A DNA stretch of 19,883 nucleotides from an uncultured Clostridia bacterium (lineage in GTDB: Bacteria; Bacillota; Clostridia; Oscillospirales; Acutalibacteraceae), in contig CAMJHI010000009.1 of assembly GCA_946405475.1 (NCBI GenBank), forward strand, positions 1 through 19,883, read 5' to 3'. Positions 7,189-14,869 of this stretch are shown here, one piece after another (positions within the stretch are counted from its first letter, which is position 1; each line of letters begins with the position of its first letter). Below the pieces are notes generated by a model. The model did not search any database and was not told where the DNA came from. It saw only the letters and a list, made by a program, of their open reading frames with translations. The translations under genes and the position numbers were made by a program.

Positions 7189-8967
7189 TTATGCTTCGCT
7201 GGAATAATACTTTTTCGCCTGCGTGGTGAACATTTTATAATATTTGCCCTGCCGCGCCATCAGGTCGTCATGGCTGCCGGATTCCACGATCCTTCCGTGC
7301 TCCACGTAATGGATCACGTCAAAATCCCGCACGGTCGACAGCCGGTGCGCGATCATCACCGTCGTGGCGTTTTTCGCCATTTCCGCGATCGTTTCCATCA
7401 GCTTCGCTTCCGCCAGCGGATCCAGCGCCGCGGAGGGCTCATCCAGGATCAGCAGCCCGAAGTTCCCCGCCAGCAGCCGTGCCAGCGCCAGCCGCTGCGC
7501 TTCACCGCCGGAAAGCACGACGCCGTTTTCGGTGAATTCCCGCGAGATCATCGTGCCAAGGTCGCCGCCGACCCGTTCCAGTACCGATCCCAGCCCCAGC
7601 GTTTCCATGGCGCGAACGAGCGCTTCATCCGGCGCGTCGCCGTACACCGTGAGCGTGTCGCGCAGGCTCATGGCCAGAATGCGCACGTCCTGAAACGCCA
7701 CGCCGATCTTCATGCGCAGCGCGTGCACGTCGTAATCGCGGATATCCTTGCCGTTGATGAGCACCGCGCCGTCCGACACGTCGTAAAGGCGGATGAGGAG
7801 CTTGAGCAGCGTGGATTTGCCCGCGCCGTTTTCGCCCACGATGGCGACGCGCTGCCCTTTGGCAAGCTTCAGGTTAAAATGCTCGAACAGGGGCTCCGAA
7901 TTTTCATAATGGAACGTAACGTCCCGCAGTTCCACTTCAAACAGGCCATCGTCCGGCTTCGCGCCGCCCTTGTCCAGCGGCTCGATCACGGATTCCGCGT
8001 CGAAAAATTCCGAGATCTTTTCGCCGTACATCGTCAGCCGGTAGTATTCCTGCACCGTTTGAAACAGGGTGCTGAGGTTGCTGATGATCGTCGTGCTCGC
8101 CAGCGTCAGCGAGGCGTAGAGCCCGATCTTTGTCACGTCGCCCTGAATGACGAACAGCAGGATGAAGGCCAGCACCACCGCCGTCTGCATCGGGGAGAGC
8201 AGGCTTTCCAGCGTGTCAAACAGAACCACCCGCCGGATGTACCGCATGAAGGCCTTCCGATAATTCTGAACCACGCCGAAGACCGCCTGGGTGAATTTGA
8301 CCCCCGCGCCGGAGGAGCGCACCTCGGCAGCGTTTTCGCGCTGCTTGAACAGCCGTTCGGCGTAGGAAACCGGCTTTCTCAGCTCGGTGATCTCCACCTC
8401 CAGCTCCGTGTCGGGCTTGATCTTCGGCAGTCCGACCAGCGTGTAGAGCAGCACGAAGCCGAGCGAGACTGCCAGCAGCCCCGGCCCGACGGAAGCGATA
8501 TAAACGCTGAGCGTGCCGGCCGTGACGGCGGCGCTGAGCAGGCGCGGCAGCAGATAGGCCGCGTAATAGGATTCGCCGGGGTATTTTTCCTGCGCGAAAA
8601 TGAACTTGGTGTAAAAATCGGGCGAATCGTAGTATTTATAATCCGTATACAGTGATTTGACGTTGACGTCGTTCTTGACCATCAGGTTGATCTTTTGCTG
8701 CGTCATCCGCGTAAAGACCTCGCTGAGCTTTTGGATCAGCGCCAGCACGATCAGCACACCGGCGAAGGAGAGGATCACCGTCAGAATCTCTTTTTTTGTT
8801 CCGCCGCCGATCATCGTATCGATCGCTTTCTGCGGCAGCAGGGTGGTGAGGTACGTGCTCAACGGCTTGACCGCCAGCGAGGTGATCAGCATGACGGCCA
8901 TGAAGAGCTTGCCGTATTTCCAGTAGGGCTTGAGCAGGAATAAAAGAAAGCCGATCTTTTTCTTCAA
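7189..8967 (-). CDS. ABC exporter half-transporter (membrane plus ATPase domains)
   Basis: A roughly 592-residue half-transporter: an N-terminal six-helix membrane domain (about residues 1-320) and a C-terminal ATPase. Counting from the alternative GTG at 8976, Walker A is GENGAGKST at 381-389, the Q-loop glutamine 429, the signature LSGGE at 488-492, Walker B LLILDEP at 507-513, and the switch histidine 544 (AHRLS). All catalytic residues are intact, so a homodimer could work alone as an exporter of lipids, peptides or drugs; the cargo is unknown. Start choice: GTG at 8976 directly abuts the AAAGG ribosome site, whereas TTG at 8967 is nine bases from it and gives MKKKIGFLLF, so TTG is preferred, though not certain. 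It is the last gene of the minus-strand operon, about 12-21 bases after the phosphoesterase gene, with a terminator just beyond its stop. Confidence 0.92.
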   Translation of the reverse strand: MKKKIGFLLFLLKPYWKYGKLFMAVMLITSLAVKPLSTYLTTLLPQKAIDTMIGGGTKKEILTVILSFAGVLIVLALIQKLSEVFTRMTQQKINLMVKNDVNVKSLYTDYKYYDSPDFYTKFIFAQEKYPGESYYAAYLLPRLLSAAVTAGTLSVYIASVGPGLLAVSLGFVLLYTLVGLPKIKPDTELEVEITELRKPVSYAERLFKQRENAAEVRSSGAGVKFTQAVFGVVQNYRKAFMRYIRRVVLFDTLESLLSPMQTAVVLAFILLFVIQGDVTKIGLYASLTLASTTIISNLSTLFQTVQEYYRLTMYGEKISEFFDAESVIEPLDKGGAKPDDGLFEVELRDVTFHYENSEPLFEHFNLKLAKGQRVAIVGENGAGKSTLLKLLIRLYDVSDGAVLINGKDIRDYDVHALRMKIGVAFQDVRILAMSLRDTLTVYGDAPDEALVRAMETLGLGSVLERVGGDLGTMISREFTENGVVLSGGEAQRLALARLLAGNFGLLILDEPSAALDPLAEAKLMETIAEMAKNATTVMIAHRLSTVRDFDVIHYVEHGRIVESGSHDDLMARQGKYYKMFTTQAKKYYSSEA

Positions 8968-8988
8968 GGTCAACACCCTTTCTTTTTC

Positions 8989-9987
8989 TTATTTGTCCAG
9001 CGGCACGGAAATGAACGCGTTCGGGATCTCTTCCGGCACGTATTCGCCCTTGCCGAACAGCCGCGCGCGCATTTCCACGCGGTCGCGGAACACGCTGATC
9101 ACGTAGCCCTGCGACAGCTCGTTGTAGCTGCCGTGGTTGTTCGCGCCCACGGTCGGCAGGTTGAGGCATTTGTAGCTGCCGTAATCCTCAAAGCTGGCCT
9201 GGCAGACGCCCTGATGCAGGTGGCCGGTGAGGAAAAACACGTTTTTGTGGCTGCTGAGCACGCCCCGCAGCGCCTTGCTCTGGTTGCCGACCGAGCCGCG
9301 CCAGCTGCCCACGCCCTGCCACGCGCCGGGCAGACCGTTCGTTTTTTTGAGCGGCTGGTGGTTCATCACGAAAACGGGCTTATTCTGTTTTTCGGCGTCA
9401 GCCAGCTCGGTTTCCAGCCATTTGAGCTGGCGGTGGCTGATGTGCGCGCCCTCGAACGAGGCGGTGTCGGAGCCCATCACCAGAAAGCGACAGGCGTCGA
9501 AATCGCAGGCGAACCAGTATTTGCCGCGTTCGGGCGGCACGCCGTTCGTAACGGATTTGACGAAGCCGCGGAACTTGAACTGCTGGGCGAGAAAGCCGCG
9601 CAGGCGGATGTCGTGGTTGCCCGGCATCAGCACGACGTGGCGGATCTTGTCGCTGACCTCGTTGAGGATCTGCGCGACCATGCGGTATTCGCACCGCATG
9701 CCGTTTTCGGCGATGTCGCCCGCGATGATCAGCGCGTCGAGCGGCTCTGGCATCGACTTGAAGTCGCGGCAGGTCGCGTAAAAGCAGGCCTCCCGCGCGA
9801 ACATGTAATTGGATACCTGCGGGTCGCCGAACGCGGCAAAAGTGAACAGCGCTTCCGGTGGGCGCACGATCGGGTCGTCGGTGCTCGGGGTCGGCAGACT
9901 GCCGGCGGCCATGCGCTTGGTCAGCTCCGCGTTCATGTTGTGAAAGTAGAATCTGGAAACATGATTCGGCTTATCGTTCTTTTTCAT
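8989..9987 (-). CDS. Calcineurin-like metallophosphoesterase
   Basis: A 332-residue cytoplasmic phosphoesterase. The five metal-binding blocks appear in order: GDPQ (D55, Q57), GDIAENG (D91), GNHD (N124, H125), NHQP (H210) and GHLHQG (H256, H258). The first block is D-x-Q where many relatives have D-x-H; some bacterial subfamilies also use glutamine there, so activity is still expected. No signal peptide is seen. The first 45 residues are a polar extension before the fold. Substrates of this fold include phosphodiesters, phosphomonoesters and nucleotides; none can be chosen here. ATG at 9987 is preceded by AAGGAGA. The gene lies 25 bases after the propeller gene and before the ABC exporter gene in the same operon, so a part in handling a phosphorylated sugar or nucleotide is possible but unproven. 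Confidence 0.88.
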   Translation of the reverse strand: MKKNDKPNHVSRFYFHNMNAELTKRMAAGSLPTPSTDDPIVRPPEALFTFAAFGDPQVSNYMFAREACFYATCRDFKSMPEPLDALIIAGDIAENGMRCEYRMVAQILNEVSDKIRHVVLMPGNHDIRLRGFLAQQFKFRGFVKSVTNGVPPERGKYWFACDFDACRFLVMGSDTASFEGAHISHRQLKWLETELADAEKQNKPVFVMNHQPLKKTNGLPGAWQGVGSWRGSVGNQSKALRGVLSSHKNVFFLTGHLHQGVCQASFEDYGSYKCLNLPTVGANNHGSYNELSQGYVISVFRDRVEMRARLFGKGEYVPEEIPNAFISVPLDK

Positions 9988-10012
9988 GCTTCAACCGTCT
10001 CCTTTTTGTGTG

Positions 10013-12229
10013 TTACGCTTCTTCGATCAGACCGTAGTACCGGGCGAACCAGTAGGGGTGGGTGAAGCTCGTGCAGGTCTGCAGCTTCAGCCCCCGGTCC
10101 TTGCCCGTGCCGGGGAGCATGGTGAAGGCGGTCGGGTCGTCGGAGCGGCGGAACAGCTCCTCCGCCTTGCCGGTCACGCCGCTGTCGCAGATGAAGCGGT
10201 TGGAATCGAAATAGAGCAGGCGGCGGCTGTGCGCCTCCAGCGGTTCTTTCAGCTGCGGGATCAGCCCCTGTTCCGTGGGCGAAAGGTCCCATTCCAGATC
10301 GCTGCGGTGGCTGTTGTAAAGCGACCACATGATCAGATCCATCGGGTAATCGACCAGCTCGTCCACGCAGTTTTCCACGTCGTAGCGTTCGCCGGTCGCC
10401 TGACCGTAAGCGAAGTTAAAAAAGGCGTTGCGCTCCACGCGCTCGTCGCGCCAATGATCGGTCAGCCCCACGGCAAACACCGAACGGAGGATGGGGTCGT
10501 CGGTGTAGCGCATGAGCAGGGTGATCATGAGAAAATCGTGGTTGTCGTCGATGTGGCAGATGTGACCGTCCGCGATCTTGTAATGCAGTAGGTTCATGGC
10601 GTAATGCTTGTCCGAAGCGAGTTTTTGGAACAGCGCCTCGTATTTTTCATCGCCCGTCATGTGCGACGCGATTTTGAGGAAGGTGAGCATCTGCAGCGAA
10701 TTGGTGCCTTTTTCATAGATCCATTTGTGGTCGTTGTTGAGAATGTCGGGGTCCCAGTTCGCCCAGGTGGTCGGCTTGCCGTCGGTGTCGATCAGGCGGA
10801 AATTGTGTTCCAGAATGTGCGTCATGATCTTGACGACCACGCCGCGGATCAGCTCTTTTTCCTCTTCGTCCGCCACCAGATCGTAATAGTTGGCGTAGGC
10901 GTACATGTGTCCGACGATCTCATCCGACGAGGTTTCGCCCAGCCATTCGATGACCGTGCCGTCGGTGTCGGTGACGTAATGCCATTCCTCGCGGTTGCCG
11001 GTGCCGTAATCACGTTCGTCCGGGTAGCGGATGGCGCGGGCGGGGAAGCCCTCGATGCCCGTCACTTGCGTCAGGCGGATGAGCGCGCGCAGGCTGCGGG
11101 CCGCGGCGGCGCGCACCTCTTCGCTTTTGGTGCAGGCAAATTCATAACACAGCGCGCCGACGTAAGCGCCCGTCCAGTGGCCGTCGTTGTCGGTGTTGGG
11201 GATATAGCCCTCGTCCAGCGACACCACGCCCTCGTGGTCAAGGCGGCGGTCCAGCGCCCAGCCGTCCTTGCGGATGTTGTAGGTTTCGGTGATGTGGCGC
11301 AGGGCAACGGCCTTTTCTTCCAGACTCATCTGTCTGGTTTCAAACAGGCTGACGCCGTCCATCGTCGCCACGCAGAAGCTGCCGTTTTGCCCCAGCGCAA
11401 CGGCGGTGGCGTGCCGGTGGGGCAGCCAGCGCTTGAAGCCGTAATAGCTGAGCTGGCCGTTGTGCATGTGGATCAATCCGGTGGTCGTGGTCAGGTAACG
11501 GTCGCCGTTTTCGGTCACGGCCATGTCGGTGACGCTCGCGTCCGTCAGCTCGCGCACTTCCTTGTGCGTCAGCCACAGCCCCTTGTTGTCATACACGCAA
11601 AGTCCCTTGTCGGTGCCGACCCACACGTTGCCGGCGGTGTCGATATCAAGGCAGGTCACGCAGTTGCTCGGCAGGCCGGAAATTTCGCTCGTCAGCTCCG
11701 ACCAGTGCCAGCGCTTGCCCGCCAGCGCGCTCAGCCCGCCGGTTTCGGACCCGACGTAAACCACGTTGTTTTTGCGCACGGCAAGGCAACGCCCCTTGCC
11801 CGGCACGCCGATCGTCATATCAAAGTCATCCGCGCCCTGCGGCAGGCGATAGAGCACGGATTCGGTCAGCATCCAAACGGTGCCGTCGCCGTCTTTTTTT
11901 ACGTCGACAAGGTTGGAGGTGAAGGAACGCCGCGCGGTGACCTTTTTGCCGTCAAACGTCAGCAGCTCCTGCTCTACGCCGACGTAAAGCCCTTTGTCGG
12001 CAGGCGCGAGCATGGTGACGTTCGGGTGCTTGACGCCCAGATCGACGGGCGTGAACCGGCCGTCCTTCAGCACGGCCAGCCCCTTGTCGGTGCCCACGAA
12101 CAGCCGGCCCGCTTGGTCAAAGCAGAGCGCCGCGGCGAAGTTGGAGGCAAGGCCGTCCTTCACGGTGTAAACGGTGCGGGTGAGCTGATCGAATCTGCCC
12201 ACGCGATAAACGTTGTTTCTGATGTTCAT
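10013..12229 (-). CDS. Seven-bladed propeller plus predicted alpha/alpha-toroid protein
   Basis: A 738-residue two-part protein of unknown function. Residues about 20-298 hold seven spaced repeats ending in patterns like GRLFVGTDKGLAVL (41-54), GLYVGVEQELLTF (80-92), GTVWMLTESVLY (116-127), NVVYVGSETGGLSAL (155-169), GNVWVGTDKGLCVY (200-213), DRYLTTTTGLIHM (243-255) and SFCVATMDGVSLF (284-296). This matches two-component-regulator-type propeller blades. From about 305 to the end it is helical, with repeated W, H, D and E-rich loops (WTGAYVGALCYEF, SSDEIVGHMYAYANYYD), as in (alpha/alpha)6 barrels of glycosidases or sugar epimerases. There is no signal peptide, kinase or DNA-binding domain, so it is not a classical hybrid sensor. 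ATG follows AAGGAGG. It lies 12 bases after the allulose epimerase gene, which suggests a sugar-related role (inference). Confidence 0.75.
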   Translation of the reverse strand: MNIRNNVYRVGRFDQLTRTVYTVKDGLASNFAAALCFDQAGRLFVGTDKGLAVLKDGRFTPVDLGVKHPNVTMLAPADKGLYVGVEQELLTFDGKKVTARRSFTSNLVDVKKDGDGTVWMLTESVLYRLPQGADDFDMTIGVPGKGRCLAVRKNNVVYVGSETGGLSALAGKRWHWSELTSEISGLPSNCVTCLDIDTAGNVWVGTDKGLCVYDNKGLWLTHKEVRELTDASVTDMAVTENGDRYLTTTTGLIHMHNGQLSYYGFKRWLPHRHATAVALGQNGSFCVATMDGVSLFETRQMSLEEKAVALRHITETYNIRKDGWALDRRLDHEGVVSLDEGYIPNTDNDGHWTGAYVGALCYEFACTKSEEVRAAAARSLRALIRLTQVTGIEGFPARAIRYPDERDYGTGNREEWHYVTDTDGTVIEWLGETSSDEIVGHMYAYANYYDLVADEEEKELIRGVVVKIMTHILEHNFRLIDTDGKPTTWANWDPDILNNDHKWIYEKGTNSLQMLTFLKIASHMTGDEKYEALFQKLASDKHYAMNLLHYKIADGHICHIDDNHDFLMITLLMRYTDDPILRSVFAVGLTDHWRDERVERNAFFNFAYGQATGERYDVENCVDELVDYPMDLIMWSLYNSHRSDLEWDLSPTEQGLIPQLKEPLEAHSRRLLYFDSNRFICDSGVTGKAEELFRRSDDPTAFTMLPGTGKDRGLKLQTCTSFTHPYWFARYYGLIEEA

Positions 12230-12241
12230 ATCGGTTCCTCC

Positions 12242-13111
12242 TTAACCCCACAGTTCCCGCAGGAATTTGACAGATGCGGCCGCGTCGCGGCTCAGGTCGT
12301 CGTCGCTTGCGCCGTGCGACAGATCGCGCCAGATCGAAATATCCTTGCCGACCTGCCCGCCGGGGCGCACGAACGGTTCCATGACGATGCTGCCGTCATA
12401 GCCGATGGCGTGCAGCGCGTCGCCGATCTCTTTCCACGGCATCCGCCCTTCGGCATAGGGCGGGCGGCGGTTGCCTTCGCCGATGTGGAAATGCCCGAGC
12501 TTGCTTCCGGCTTTTTGGATCGCGTCGGTGAAGGAATCCTCTTCAATGTTCATGTGGAACGTGTCGAGCATGACGTGCACGTTCTTTTTGTCCACGGCGT
12601 TGACGTAGTTCAGGCACTCGTCGCAGTCGTTGATCAGATAGCCCTCAAAGCGGTTGAGCGCCTCCATGTTCAGTTCAATGCCGTGTTCGGCGGCCATGTC
12701 GGCCAGTCGGCGCATGCCGTTGACGCTGCGCTCAAAGTCGGCGGGCTTGTCGAACCCGGCCTTGAAGTTGACCGGCCAGTAGGAATACAGCGCCCCGCCC
12801 AGGCTGCCGATGCCCGCGATCTCCATTTTGCGGAACACGTCGGCGTAAAAGGCGAACGTCTTTTCCACCGCCGCCGCGTCGGTCGACGCTAAGTTGTGCT
12901 CGGCGCGCGGGCCGTAGCCGCCGGTGAGCATGATCCCTTCCGCGTCGGCCGCCTGCTTCAATTCATGGAAGAAAGCGTCGTCCACCTTGTGAAAATCGCC
13001 GCAGGGAACCTCTAAAATGTCAAAGCCCAGCTTTTTGACGAGGGGGATATAGGGCAGAAAATCGCCGCCCCATTCCTTTTCCCAATAGGCGTAATAAATG
13101 CCGTATTTCAT
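12242..13111 (-). CDS. D-allulose (D-psicose) / D-tagatose 3-epimerase
   Basis: A 289-residue TIM-barrel enzyme closely matching characterised ketose 3-epimerases, which interconvert D-fructose with D-allulose or D-tagatose with D-sorbose. Near-identical family segments are GIYYAYWEKEW at the N-terminus, GGALYSYWP (105-113), LNRFEGYLIND, VMLDTFHMNIEEDSF (180-194), GHFHIGEGNRR (206-216) and VMEPFVRPGG. The metal ligands and catalytic acids are E150, D183, H209 and E245, all present. The cofactor is normally manganese or cobalt and the enzyme cytoplasmic. The start is ATG at 13111, with GGAGGA six bases upstream; an open frame reaching back to 13183 would run through the promoter and is rejected. 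It is the first gene of the minus-strand operon. Whether free ketose or another sugar is the natural substrate cannot be read from sequence; the phosphate-specific AlsE enzyme is a less likely alternative. Confidence 0.92.
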   Translation of the reverse strand: MKYGIYYAYWEKEWGGDFLPYIPLVKKLGFDILEVPCGDFHKVDDAFFHELKQAADAEGIMLTGGYGPRAEHNLASTDAAAVEKTFAFYADVFRKMEIAGIGSLGGALYSYWPVNFKAGFDKPADFERSVNGMRRLADMAAEHGIELNMEALNRFEGYLINDCDECLNYVNAVDKKNVHVMLDTFHMNIEEDSFTDAIQKAGSKLGHFHIGEGNRRPPYAEGRMPWKEIGDALHAIGYDGSIVMEPFVRPGGQVGKDISIWRDLSHGASDDDLSRDAAASVKFLRELWG

Positions 13112-13115
13112 AGCG

Positions 13116-13122
13116 CTCCTCC
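13116..13122 (-). promoter_or_regulatory. Ribosome binding site that fixes the epimerase start
   Basis: GGAGGAG on the minus strand is correctly placed for ATG at 13111 (MKYGIYYAYW), matching the N-terminus of known ketose 3-epimerases. Confidence 0.8.
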
Positions 13123-13154
13123 GTTCACATAGATTATAAATAAAAGTTATCAAC

Positions 13155-13183
13155 ATTATATAGTATTTTAAGCGTCTTGGCAA
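13155..13183 (-). promoter_or_regulatory. Promoter of the epimerase operon
   Basis: On the minus strand, TTGCCA (13183-13178) and a perfect TATAAT (13160-13155) are separated by exactly 17 bases. Transcription would start near 13148, giving a leader of about 37 bases to the ATG at 13111. The -35 box overlaps the left arm of an inverted repeat shared with the opposing promoter. Confidence 0.78.
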
Positions 13184-13233
13184 CCGCTGAAAAAAGATTT
13201 CAAAAAAACGCGTGAAAACGAAAAAAGCGGTTG
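13181..13233. repeat. Inverted repeat AGCGGTTG overlapping both divergent -35 boxes
   Basis: CAACCGCT (13181-13188) and AGCGGTTG (13226-13233) are exact inverted copies 37 bases apart. Read on each promoter's own strand, both are AGCGG followed directly by the TTG of the -35 box. Equal placement at two back-to-back promoters suggests a shared regulator site. The spacer holds A-rich tracts and an ACGCGT palindrome (13208-13213). Confidence 0.6.
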
Positions 13234-13259
13234 ACTTTCCGCGGCAGTTGTACTATAAT
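13231..13259 (+). promoter_or_regulatory. Promoter of the symporter-paaK-iorAB-ACT operon
   Basis: TTGACT (13231-13236) and TATAAT (13254-13259) have a 17-base spacer, close to the vegetative sigma consensus. Transcription would start near 13266, leaving a leader of about 59 bases before ATG at 13325. No other promoter or terminator was seen before the terminator at 18955, so it probably serves all five genes. Confidence 0.85.
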
Positions 13260-13283
13260 CATTTTGCGACTTTAAAAGGTAAA

Positions 13284-13295
13284 CGCTTTAAAGCG
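13284..13295. promoter_or_regulatory. Palindromic operator candidate in the symporter leader
   Basis: CGCTTTAAAGCG is a perfect 12-base palindrome centred about 24 bases after the predicted transcription start. The wider context (GTAAACGCTTTAAAGCGC) looks like operators of the LacI/CcpA type, although it does not fully match the usual catabolite-response consensus. Binding here would block elongation (roadblock repression). No regulator gene lies in the window. Confidence 0.45.
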
Positions 13296-13324
13296 CTAAA
13301 TCAAGCAAAAAAGGGGATCGTCAC

Positions 13325-14836
13325 ATGGACAAACAGCAAATATTTTTATGGTCATTTCTGGTTTTATATGTTATAATAATGTTCGCTGTCGGAATTATTG
13401 AGGGGCGCAAGTCCAAGAGCATCGCCGATTTCACCGTCGGCGGGCGCAACGCGGGCGCATGGCTGTCCGCTTTGTCTTACGGCACGGCTTACTTTTCCGC
13501 CGTCATGTTCGTCGGCTATGCCGGCGGCACGGGCTTAAAGTTTGGCCTGTGGGGCATTCTGGCCGGTATCGGCAACGCCATTTTCGGCTCGTGGCTGGCT
13601 TGGAAGGTGCTCGCGCGCCGCACGCGCGACGTGTCCGGCCGCCTCAAGCTCAAGACCATGCCCGAGTTTTTTGAAAAGCGCTATCAGTCCCGTTCGCTCA
13701 AAACCTTCGCGGCCGTCGTCATTTTCATCTTTATGGTGCCTTATTCCGCGTCGGTCTACAAAGGTCTGGCGAGCATCGCCAAGATCCTGCTGCACGTTGA
13801 CGACACCATCTGCATGATCGTCATCGCGGTGGTCGCACTGGCGCTGCTGGTGTTCGGCGGCTATCTCGTGCAGGCGAGAGCTGACTTCATTCAGGGCATC
13901 GTCATGATGTTCGGCGTCGCGCTCATGATCGTTTTCGTCGTTCGCTGCAAGGCGGTCGGCGGCCTTCAGGGCGTGCTCGATTACACGAAGGACCCGCAGC
14001 ACGGCTTCTGGAAAATGGGCGGCAAGGACTGGGTCACCTTAATGGCGACCGTGCTCATGACCAGCTTCGGCACCTGGGGACTGCCGCAGATGATCCAGAA
14101 ATACTTCGGCATCAAAGACGACGCGCAGGCCAAGCGCGGCATCAAGATCTCCACCTTCTTCGCCTTTTTGGTGGCGGGCGGCGGTTACTTCATCGGTTCC
14201 CTTTGCCACAAGTTCTTCACGGCTGACACCATGCCGCCGCAGGACGATATCGTGCCCGAAATGCTCAAGGCGTCCAATCTGCCGCTGATCCTGCTCGGCG
14301 TCGTGCTCGTGCTGCTCATTTCCGCGTCGGTGTCCACGCTCTGCTCGGTCACGCTCACGGCGTGCTCCGCCGTTTCCATCGACCTCATCCGCGACCGCGT
14401 CAAGGGGATGACCGACAAAAAGACCGCCACGCTCACCAAGATCCTCTGCGCGCTGTTCGTGGTCTGCTCTTACTTTGTCGCCAATACCGACACCCCCATT
14501 CTCGATATGATGAGCTACTCTTGGGGCATCATTTCCGGCTCGTTCCTGGCGCCCTACGTGCTGGCTCTCTACTATAAAAAGCTCAACCGCGTCGGCGCGT
14601 GGTGCGGCGTGCTCACCGGCTTCTTTATCGCGCTCGTTCCGGCGACCGCCAAGGTCATCACCATGTTCAACGTCACCAACGAAACCGTGACCACGCTCGC
14701 CGGCAAGGGCCCGCTCTTCGCCTGCATCGCCATGGCGGCGTCGCTGGCCGTGTGCTTCGTGGTGAGCGAACTGACGCAAAAAGTCAAAGCGCTGGACAAC
14801 GATTTCTTCTACACCGGCGTTGTTGAAAAAGAATAA
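13325..14836 (+). CDS. Sodium:solute symporter (SSS family)
   Basis: A 503-residue membrane protein with about 13 hydrophobic helices, typical of the SSS family. Family features include the first helix followed by a short basic loop (GRKSKSIADFTVGGRNAGAWLS at about 27-48), small-residue-rich YGTAYFSAVMFVGYAGG at about 53-69 in the ion-binding region, and the serine-rich SASVSTLCSVTLTACSA near 335-351. It would import a solute with sodium; families differ in carrying sugars, amino acids, organic acids or vitamins, and the substrate is not clear. AAGGGGA lies seven bases before ATG. The first 25 codons are notably AT-rich, which favours open mRNA at the start. It opens the plus-strand operon, 33 bases before paaK, and is divergent from the epimerase gene. 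Either a ketose or an aromatic acid would fit the context. Confidence 0.9.
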   Translation: MDKQQIFLWSFLVLYVIIMFAVGIIEGRKSKSIADFTVGGRNAGAWLSALSYGTAYFSAVMFVGYAGGTGLKFGLWGILAGIGNAIFGSWLAWKVLARRTRDVSGRLKLKTMPEFFEKRYQSRSLKTFAAVVIFIFMVPYSASVYKGLASIAKILLHVDDTICMIVIAVVALALLVFGGYLVQARADFIQGIVMMFGVALMIVFVVRCKAVGGLQGVLDYTKDPQHGFWKMGGKDWVTLMATVLMTSFGTWGLPQMIQKYFGIKDDAQAKRGIKISTFFAFLVAGGGYFIGSLCHKFFTADTMPPQDDIVPEMLKASNLPLILLGVVLVLLISASVSTLCSVTLTACSAVSIDLIRDRVKGMTDKKTATLTKILCALFVVCSYFVANTDTPILDMMSYSWGIISGSFLAPYVLALYYKKLNRVGAWCGVLTGFFIALVPATAKVITMFNVTNETVTTLAGKGPLFACIAMAASLAVCFVVSELTQKVKALDNDFFYTGVVEKE

Positions 14837-14869
14837 ACCGGCAGTTACATCATTAGGAGGTCTATACAG

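Noticed and set aside
10604..12892. 762-codon plus-strand open frame opposite the propeller and epimerase genes
   Set aside because: It is the antisense shadow of GC-rich coding sequence: rich in Ala, Arg, Gly, Val and His, no recognisable domain, and no ribosome site. The minus-strand genes have clear motifs.
13112..13183. Upstream extension of the epimerase to an ATG at 13183
   Set aside because: It would place the start inside the predicted -35 box and the extra residues match no family N-terminus. ATG at 13111 has a strong ribosome site and the family's MKxGIYYxYW start.
13276..13291. Catabolite-response element (cre) over GGTAAACGCTTTAAAG
   Set aside because: The central CG context fits, but the flanking bases do not fully match the usual consensus. 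It is kept only as a general palindromic operator candidate.
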